Positions 20,389-24,658 of a stretch of DNA of 24,658 bases are shown here, in pieces. Made by a program: the position numbers and the translations under genes. The number at the start of each line of letters is the position of its first letter. The stretch's first letter is position 1. The stretch comes from L227-5C sp038209275 (GTDB lineage Bacteria > Chloroflexota > Chloroflexia > Chloroheliales > Chloroheliaceae), in assembly GCA_038209275.1 (NCBI GenBank), contig JBBQXW010000079.1, positions 1-24,658 of the forward strand, in the 5' to 3' direction. Under the pieces are notes generated by a model. It had not been told where the DNA came from, ran no database searches, and was given only the letters and a program-made list of their open reading frames with translations.

Positions 20389-20850
20389 GTGGATATTTCC
20401 AGCGAGGAATTTATAACGCGCATAAACAATAACCGTGAGGGTTCGGTATGGGATGTACTTGATATTAAACTGGTGACGGCGGAGAAAGATTTGGTGGTGG
20501 CGACCATGCCGATTGGCCCAAATCACCGCCAGCAGGTCGGCTATTTGCATGGCGGGGTTTCGGTGGTATTAGCCGAGTCGGTGGCTTCGTTTGGTACAGT
20601 GCTGAATATTGATGCTGATAAACAGATGGCTTTCGGCCTGGAAATTAACGCCAATCATTTGCGCCCCAAACGTGACGGGCAACTTACTGCCACAGCAACG
20701 ATACTATTTCGAGGGCGGACCACCTACGTCTGGGACATAAAGCTGACCGACGAAAACAATAAGCTTGTGTGCGTCTCGCGCTGTACTGTCGCAGTGGTAG
20801 ACCGTCCATCCGAGGCTGGCAATATACTCAAGCGTAGTTGGGAAAGCTAA
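20389..20850 (+). CDS. Hot-dog fold acyl-CoA thioesterase (MenI/YdiI/PaaI-like)
   Basis: A 153-residue protein from GTG 20389, preceded by AAAGGAAG eight bases upstream. The open frame runs back to 20251, but that part lies across the promoter and would make the protein too long for the family. The active-site segment is VGYLHGGVSVVLAESVASFGT, with His54-Gly-Gly and Glu63 as catalytic base. In the HGG(A/V)S(V)xLAES group this Glu is typical of E. coli MenI/YdiI-type enzymes, whereas PaaI has Asp. The later MAFGLEINANHLRPKRDGQLTA and TTYVWDIKLTDENNKLVCVSRCTVAV also fit. The likely reaction is hydrolysis of an aromatic or long-chain acyl-CoA, such as 1,4-dihydroxy-2-naphthoyl-CoA in menaquinone synthesis. 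No men genes are adjacent, so the substrate is uncertain. Confidence 0.88.
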   Translation: MDISSEEFITRINNNREGSVWDVLDIKLVTAEKDLVVATMPIGPNHRQQVGYLHGGVSVVLAESVASFGTVLNIDADKQMAFGLEINANHLRPKRDGQLTATATILFRGRTTYVWDIKLTDENNKLVCVSRCTVAVVDRPSEAGNILKRSWES

Positions 20851-20858
20851 ATCTTTTT

Positions 20859-20880
20859 AACCGCAGAGGACGCAGAGGTT
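20859..20880. repeat. ACCGCAGAGGACGCAGAG repeat unit
   Basis: A single copy of a widespread intergenic unit of the same style as the CACGGAGACACGGAG units at 17964, 18054 and 22592. It sits between the thioesterase stop and its terminator. Confidence 0.6.
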
Positions 20881-20889
20881 TTATAAATA

Positions 20890-20917
20890 AAGGGCGAACC
20901 TGTTCAGGTTCGCCCTT
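20890..20917. terminator. Strong intrinsic terminator
   Basis: AAGGGCGAACCTG (20890-20902) pairs with CAGGTTCGCCCTT (20905-20917), followed by ATTTT on the plus strand. The A-rich stretch before it gives a partial U-tract on the minus strand. It separates the thioesterase gene from the convergent carboxyltransferase gene. Confidence 0.88.
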
Positions 20918-20936
20918 ATTTTGATAAACTTCTTAA

Positions 20937-20966
20937 CTAGAAACCAGAAACTAGAAACTAGAAACT
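20937..20966. repeat. CTAGAAA heptanucleotide repeat
   Basis: About four tandem copies of CTAGAAA (one as CCAGAAA), ending just before the stop of the carboxyltransferase gene (20969). This is the third 7-bp tandem repeat in this 2.3-kb stretch, and like the others it abuts a stop codon. Confidence 0.75.
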
Positions 20967-20968
20967 TC

Positions 20969-22528
20969 TTAAACCGGATTGACCGCATTGCGGCGGCGGG
21001 TAAATTCGCGCTGGCGGGTGCTGTAGAATTCGTAGCGCTGGATTAGTTCCTGGCGCAAACTTTCGCCGGAGATAACGGCATCTATAATTAATTCGCTGGC
21101 GAGATGGTAGATGTCAATATCTTCGCGGTATTCGTCGCGTTTGGCCTGAACGAAAGCGTCGCGCTGGTCTTCGGGCAGTTCCATTATTTGATTGTAATAG
21201 ACCGCGTTGATGGCAGCTTCGGGACCCATTACGGCAATCTGGGCAGTGGGTAACGCTATGGTGCAATCGGTAGCGAAAGCCGGGCCAGACATGGCATAAA
21301 GACCCGCCCCGTAGCACTTGCGGACGATTACCGAAATTTTGGGGACAGTCGCTTCGCTGACGGCGGCAATCATTTTTGCGCCGTGCCGGATAATCCCCTG
21401 CCGCTCGACTTTTGAGCCAATCATAAAGCCGGGAACGTCTGCCAGAAAGAGCAACGGAATATTAAAAGCGTTGCAGAGCATGATAAAGCGAGTCGCTTTG
21501 TCGGCGGAATCTACAAACAGCACGCCGCCTTTCTCGCGGGGTTGGTTCGCCAGAATACCGACGGTGCGCCCGCCGATACGGGCCAAACCCGTGATTAATT
21601 CTTTGGCAAACAGTTTTTTGATGTCGAACCAGCTACCCTGGTCAACCAGGCGGTTAATCAAATCGAACATGTTAAAGACTTTGTTCTGGTTTTCGGGGAT
21701 GATTTCGGCGATGGGTTTGCCGGGCAACGGGTCGCGGGTTTCGGTGGCGGGCGTGTTCTGCTGCCAGTTCTGCGGGAAGTAGGAAATATAGCGGCGGGCG
21801 GCGGCAATCGCTTCCTCATCGCTTTTCACCAGCATATCGCCGCAACCGCTCTCGCTACAGTGCATCCGCGCTCCGCCCATTTCTTCCAGGCTAATTTTCT
21901 CACCTATAACCATTTCAGCCATGCGCGGCGAACCTAAATACATGCTGGCGTTGCCTTCGACCATAATTACAATATCGCAGAAGGCCGGAATATAAGCACC
22001 TCCGGCGGCGCTCGGCCCAAACAACAAGCAGACCTGCGGTATTACGCCGCTCATCCTGACTTCATTATAAAAGATTTTTCCGGCGTGGCGCTCACCGGGG
22101 AACATTTCTACCTGGTCGGTAATGCGCGCTCCGGCGGAGTCAATCAGGTAAAAAAGCGGTATCTGGTATTCGTAGGCTTTTTCCTGTATATGCAAAATCT
22201 TCTGGACAGTCTTTGCGCCCCACGATCCGGCCTTGACGGTGCTGTCGTTCGCCATTACCGCAACAATGCGGCCCTCGATTTTGCCAAAGCCCGTCACAAC
22301 GCCATCGGCAGCCAGTTCGGGATTGTTCCAGTTCGCCAGCAAGCCTTCCTCTACAAAGGATTCCGGGTCGAGCAAAAGCTTGAGGCGGTCACGCACAAAA
22401 AGTTTCTTCTGTTGCGGCAATTTGTCGCGGTACTTCTTCGGCCCGCCCGCCAGTGCTTTAGCGGTGCGTTCGGCTAAAAGTTCATCCGGCGTTGGTTTAA
22501 CTGCTTCTTTATTTATCTGTTCGGTCAA
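20969..22528 (-). CDS. Biotin-dependent acyl-CoA carboxylase carboxyltransferase subunit (PccB/MmdA-like)
   Basis: About 519 residues, the usual length of the fused carboxyltransferase beta subunit. The N-terminal crotonase-like half has LFYLIDSAGARITDQVEMFPG, LFGPSAAGGAYIPAFCD with the first oxyanion hole, and EEMGGARMHCSESGCGDM. The C-terminal half has GGVLFVDSADKATRFI, LADVPGFMIGSKVERQGIIRHGAKMI, YGAGLYAMSGPAF and AVMGPEAAINAVY. It transfers CO2 from carboxybiotin to an acyl-CoA such as acetyl-, propionyl- or methylcrotonyl-CoA; the exact acceptor cannot be read reliably. Biotin carboxylase and carrier subunits are not in the window. The TTG start at 22528 has AAGGGG eight bases upstream; a GTG at 22597 is in frame but lies in a repeat. 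Confidence 0.92.
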   Translation of the reverse strand: MTEQINKEAVKPTPDELLAERTAKALAGGPKKYRDKLPQQKKLFVRDRLKLLLDPESFVEEGLLANWNNPELAADGVVTGFGKIEGRIVAVMANDSTVKAGSWGAKTVQKILHIQEKAYEYQIPLFYLIDSAGARITDQVEMFPGERHAGKIFYNEVRMSGVIPQVCLLFGPSAAGGAYIPAFCDIVIMVEGNASMYLGSPRMAEMVIGEKISLEEMGGARMHCSESGCGDMLVKSDEEAIAAARRYISYFPQNWQQNTPATETRDPLPGKPIAEIIPENQNKVFNMFDLINRLVDQGSWFDIKKLFAKELITGLARIGGRTVGILANQPREKGGVLFVDSADKATRFIMLCNAFNIPLLFLADVPGFMIGSKVERQGIIRHGAKMIAAVSEATVPKISVIVRKCYGAGLYAMSGPAFATDCTIALPTAQIAVMGPEAAINAVYYNQIMELPEDQRDAFVQAKRDEYREDIDIYHLASELIIDAVISGESLRQELIQRYEFYSTRQREFTRRRNAVNPV

Positions 22529-22591
22529 TTTTCCGTCCCCTTCGACATAATTTTTTAACTTATTATTTGTAACTACACAGCTTAAAAAATT

Positions 22592-22617
22592 CACCACGGA
22601 GACACGGAGACACGGAG
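22592..22617. repeat. CACCACGGAGACACGGAG repeat unit
   Basis: One copy of the unit that forms the inner arms of the fold-back element at 17892-18126, here with a duplicated ACACGGAG. It overlaps the rejected GTG start of the carboxyltransferase gene. The following sequence to 22700 has no gene. Confidence 0.75.
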
Positions 22618-22701
22618 TTGAATTTGATGTTAAACTTTTCTCTGCTCTGTGCCATCTGCGGTAAGTAGTTATTATTCTTTTCGATTCACCCCCACCACAC
22701 C

Positions 22702-22785
22702 GTCATGCTGAGGTACGAAGTATCTCAAATTTTCACTGAAGCCACTAATACGGCTAAACCTGAGACCCTTCCTGCGTCAGGGTGA
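22702..22785. repeat. Degenerate GTCATGCTGAG...GTGAC palindrome
   Basis: The left arm GTCATGCTGAGG..ACGAAG..ATCTCA is roughly mirrored by the right arm CTGAGACCCTTCCTGCGTCA followed by GGGTGAC. This resembles the 'GTCATGCTGAGCGAAG' type of dispersed repeat found in many bacterial genomes. The arms have several mismatches. Confidence 0.55.
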
Positions 22786-22847
22786 CAGGCTCGGTGGCCT
22801 GATTATTCTTCGATTAAGGCAACATAAAGAATTAACTTCCGGCTGTG

Positions 22848-22916
22848 GTAGGGGCGAATCGCATACGCCCTTTAGACCCGGCACAACGTTCAAGGGCGTA
22901 TGCGATTCGCCCCTAC
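22848..22916. repeat. Perfect 25-bp inverted repeat, GTAGGGG-edged
   Basis: The arms 22848-22872 (GTAGGGGCGAATCGCATACG then CCCTT) and 22892-22916 are exact reverse complements around a 19-nt centre. It shares the GTAGGGG/CCCCTAC edges with the copies at 4818, 11131 and 16650, but its interior differs. The 396-bp gap 22598-22993 holds only this and the two preceding repeats. Confidence 0.85.
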
Positions 22917-22993
22917 GAAAAAAGGGAACTTAATTTTTAACGCTGCTCAAATCTACTCAGCGTGGCATAGTTAGCCACAAAAAGCGGGTTCTG

Positions 22994-23317
22994 TCAATTT
23001 TCTGGGTTGCCAGTCCAGCGACCTTTGTCGCGGGTGAGATATTTTTGTAGCACGCTATCGAGGGCTTGCGATAAATCAACTTCGACGGCGTTAGCCAGGG
23101 TTATGAGGACGAAAAGCACATCGCCAAATTCATCTTCGAGGTGTTTTTCGGCTTCGGTAGCTTTTTTCTTTTTAGCGCCGTAGCGGTGGTTAAATTCGCG
23201 GCTTAACTCGCCGATTTCTTCGACCAGCCGCAATAAACTTGAATTTGGATCCCAGTAGCCGCCGTTTTGCTTGATATATTCGTCTACCTTGTGCTGGGCT
23301 TCTTCCAGTCCATTCAT
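22994..23317 (-). CDS. MazG-like nucleotide pyrophosphohydrolase
   Basis: A 107-residue single-domain protein of the all-alpha NTP pyrophosphatase superfamily. The metal-binding helices are visible: RLVEEIGELSREF (EExxE) and HLEDEFGDVLFVLITLAN (ExxD). A Lys-rich loop, GAKKKKATEAEKH, lies between them. The C-terminal helix and KYLTRDKGRWTGNPEN close the protein, and the 'K..RR/W' ending is usual in this family. It would hydrolyse non-canonical or excess (d)NTPs to monophosphates. The start ATG has AAGGAA seven bases upstream. It is of the short MazG-like/YpjD type, not the two-domain MazG. Confidence 0.9.
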   Translation of the reverse strand: MNGLEEAQHKVDEYIKQNGGYWDPNSSLLRLVEEIGELSREFNHRYGAKKKKATEAEKHLEDEFGDVLFVLITLANAVEVDLSQALDSVLQKYLTRDKGRWTGNPEN

Positions 23318-23357
23318 GATTTATTCCTTGCTTTATGTCAATTTAGCTTTTTGTTCT

Positions 23358-23381
23358 AAAAAGGGCGGGGAGACCCCGCCC
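23358..23381 (-). terminator. Intrinsic terminator of the solute-binding-protein gene
   Basis: On the minus strand GGGCGGGG-TCT-CCCCGCCC is followed directly by TTTTT (complement 23358-23362). The stem is 8 bp of pure GC. It lies 20 bp after the stop of the solute-binding-protein gene. A GTAGGGGCGGGG edge links it to the GC-rich repeat at 13658. Confidence 0.85.
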
Positions 23382-23400
23382 CTACGAAATTTTGATGGGC

Positions 23401-24658
23401 TTATTTCAGCAATTCGGCCCAGGCTTTGCTGGCTTCGGTCAGCGCGTCTTGCGGCTTGACCGATTTGGCCCAGGTAGCACTTTGAGCAATAAACAGCGCG
23501 TTCAGCAATTTGTCGCGGGTGGCAAGGGAGATGGGCGCAGGAATAAGTTGTTCGGGCGGACGGCTCTGCGGCAAAGCCTGTACCATCAAGGCGCGAGCCT
23601 GACTTAACGGCTCATCGTTACTGGTGACAAAAGCATCGGTCAAATCTTTGCGGGTAGTGGGGATAGCGGTTTGCACCAGTTTGGCGAAGGCTAACTGGTT
23701 CTCATCGTTATTAAGGAAAAGCGCAAAATCAAGCGCATCTCTTTTGTTCTTCGCCCCTTTCGGCACCGACCAACCCTGAATTTGCAAAGTCAAGACATTT
23801 CCCTTGCTCAAAGGATGCAGCGTGACAAGGGTGTTGTTATACACCTCAGAATTTTGAGCTTTCAGGCTGGGCAGAAGCGGCGCACCATCCATCACCATGA
23901 CCAGTTTATTATCGGCATAGCGAACCAACGCATCTTTGTAAGTTCCTTCCAGGGCTTCGGAAACGAAATAGCCATCCTTACGGCGATTGAAATAGTATTG
24001 CCACTTACCTTGCGCTGCCCCGATATTAAAGGCTGGCTCTTTTTTGCCATCGGCATTGAGACGATAAAGCGGCACATCTTCCATGAGGAAATCGGCTACC
24101 GGGTCGGGGTGCAGCCAGATAGCCCGCACATCCTGTGGGGTATTATCACGCATGGCAGGCAAATACTGGTCAAGTTCGTCAAAATTCTTGGGGAGTTTGG
24201 TCGGGTCGAGTTTGGCAGCTTGCCAGAGCTTTTTGTTTATAATGGAAATACGAGTGCTGGCAAGCCAGGGCAAAGCATACGTGCCGGAACTTCCGCCTTG
24301 AGCATAACGCATCGCTTCCCAGGCCGGAATAGCATAGCGGCTCTGCACATCGCTACCAACCAGCGTAGCCAAATCTTCCAGCTTTTCGGAAGCCGCCAGT
24401 TGATAAAGGTCGCCAGGATTGAGCAGAACTAAATCGGGCAAGGCTTTTGGATTTTTAGCAGAAGCATCCGAAAGGCGGGTGGCTATATCAGTAGAATAAT
24501 CCTCCCAATCCAGCGTGAAGGTTTTGGAATATTTGGAGCGGTAAGTATCCACCAGCGTATTTAGAAAATTCTCGTAATCAGCATTGCCCTTCCAACCACT
24601 CGTCCAAAGGGTAATCACCTGACGCTGGTCTGGGCCAACCACTGTCGGAGAAGGCAAA
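23401..24658 (-). CDS. ABC transporter extracellular solute-binding protein (family 1), 5' end beyond window
   Basis: The last 418 residues of a periplasmic-binding-protein-like protein; the frame stays open to the window edge. The TTG at the border is probably an internal Leu, because the expected signal peptide and lipobox Cys are missing. The mature start is near QVITLWTSGWKGNADYENFLNTLVDTY. Family 1 features follow: PDLVLLNPGDLYQLAASEKLEDL, GTYALPWLASTRISIINKKLWQAAGLD-like text at about 125-155, KLPKNFDELDQYL, and LPSLKAQNSE...GWSVPKGAKNKRDALDFALFLNNDENQLAF near the C-terminus. It would bind a sugar or oligosaccharide outside the membrane for an ABC importer, whose other genes should lie beyond the right edge of the window (upstream in transcription). 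The ligand is unknown. Confidence 0.88.
   Translation of the reverse strand, partial: LPSPTVVGPDQRQVITLWTSGWKGNADYENFLNTLVDTYRSKYSKTFTLDWEDYSTDIATRLSDASAKNPKALPDLVLLNPGDLYQLAASEKLEDLATLVGSDVQSRYAIPAWEAMRYAQGGSSGTYALPWLASTRISIINKKLWQAAKLDPTKLPKNFDELDQYLPAMRDNTPQDVRAIWLHPDPVADFLMEDVPLYRLNADGKKEPAFNIGAAQGKWQYYFNRRKDGYFVSEALEGTYKDALVRYADNKLVMVMDGAPLLPSLKAQNSEVYNNTLVTLHPLSKGNVLTLQIQGWSVPKGAKNKRDALDFALFLNNDENQLAFAKLVQTAIPTTRKDLTDAFVTSNDEPLSQARALMVQALPQSRPPEQLIPAPISLATRDKLLNALFIAQSATWAKSVKPQDALTEASKAWAELLK

Noticed and set aside
21318..21782. Plus-strand 154-codon frame opposite the carboxyltransferase gene
   Set aside because: Antisense shadow of a strongly conserved coding region with no family resemblance of its own.

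Overview
The window looks like bacterial chromosome with moderate GC and a dense set of small intergenic repeats. The phylum cannot be fixed from gene content alone. A Chloroflexota-type genome is my best guess (inference) because of four features together: an S18 protein with a long Gly/Pro/Arg-rich N-terminal extension, a membrane-anchored parvulin with huge Thr/Pro/Ala linkers, GAF-rich soluble histidine kinases, and a stand-alone biotin-dependent carboxyltransferase. I saw no rRNA, convincing tRNA, CRISPR array, complete IS element or phage gene.

Layout. Positions 1-560 hold the end of a ribbon-helix-helix-like gene and a noncoding array of five copies of a ~28-bp repeat. Positions 560-3322 carry a polytopic ArnT/PMT-like glycosyltransferase and a HAD-fold protein with eroded catalytic motifs behind a near-consensus promoter. 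Positions 3518-9207 are a signalling block: a receiver-PP2C (RsbU-like) phosphatase, a GAF-GAF-PAS histidine kinase, a Uma2-family nuclease-like gene, an OmpR-type response regulator and a convergent single-domain receiver. Positions 9415-13643 hold a Rieske ferredoxin, a PH/DUF1648-like membrane protein, the branched-chain aminotransferase IlvE, a GNAT acetyltransferase, a 220-bp MITE-like element and a DIP1984-family protein. Positions 13761-17590, on the minus strand, carry rpsF-ssb-rpsR followed by a parvulin-type peptidyl-prolyl isomerase. Four inverted repeats are stacked between rpsR and the isomerase. The rest (18237-24658) holds two plus-strand genes of unknown function, a tiny coiled-coil gene, a MenI/PaaI-like hot-dog thioesterase, an acyl-CoA carboxyltransferase, a MazG-like pyrophosphohydrolase and the C-terminal part of an ABC solute-binding protein.

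How the genes may work together. The kinase (4905-7103) and the OmpR-type regulator (7945-8757) look like a two-component pair separated by a repeat-rich stretch and the Uma2 gene. The receiver-PP2C protein would feed a phosphorylation signal into a partner-switching (anti-sigma antagonist) output whose partners are not in the window. rpsF-ssb-rpsR is the classic translation/replication operon. The Thr-rich isomerase could be a substrate for PMT-like glycosylation, which is only an inference.

The most distinctive content is noncoding. It includes the five-copy array, a dispersed GTAGGGG...CCCCTAC palindrome family with five members, a 235-bp nested fold-back element built of CACGGAG-type repeats, the MITE-like element whose end overlaps the stop codon of a gene, and a perfect 36-bp palindrome. 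No complete, clearly novel gene system was identified.
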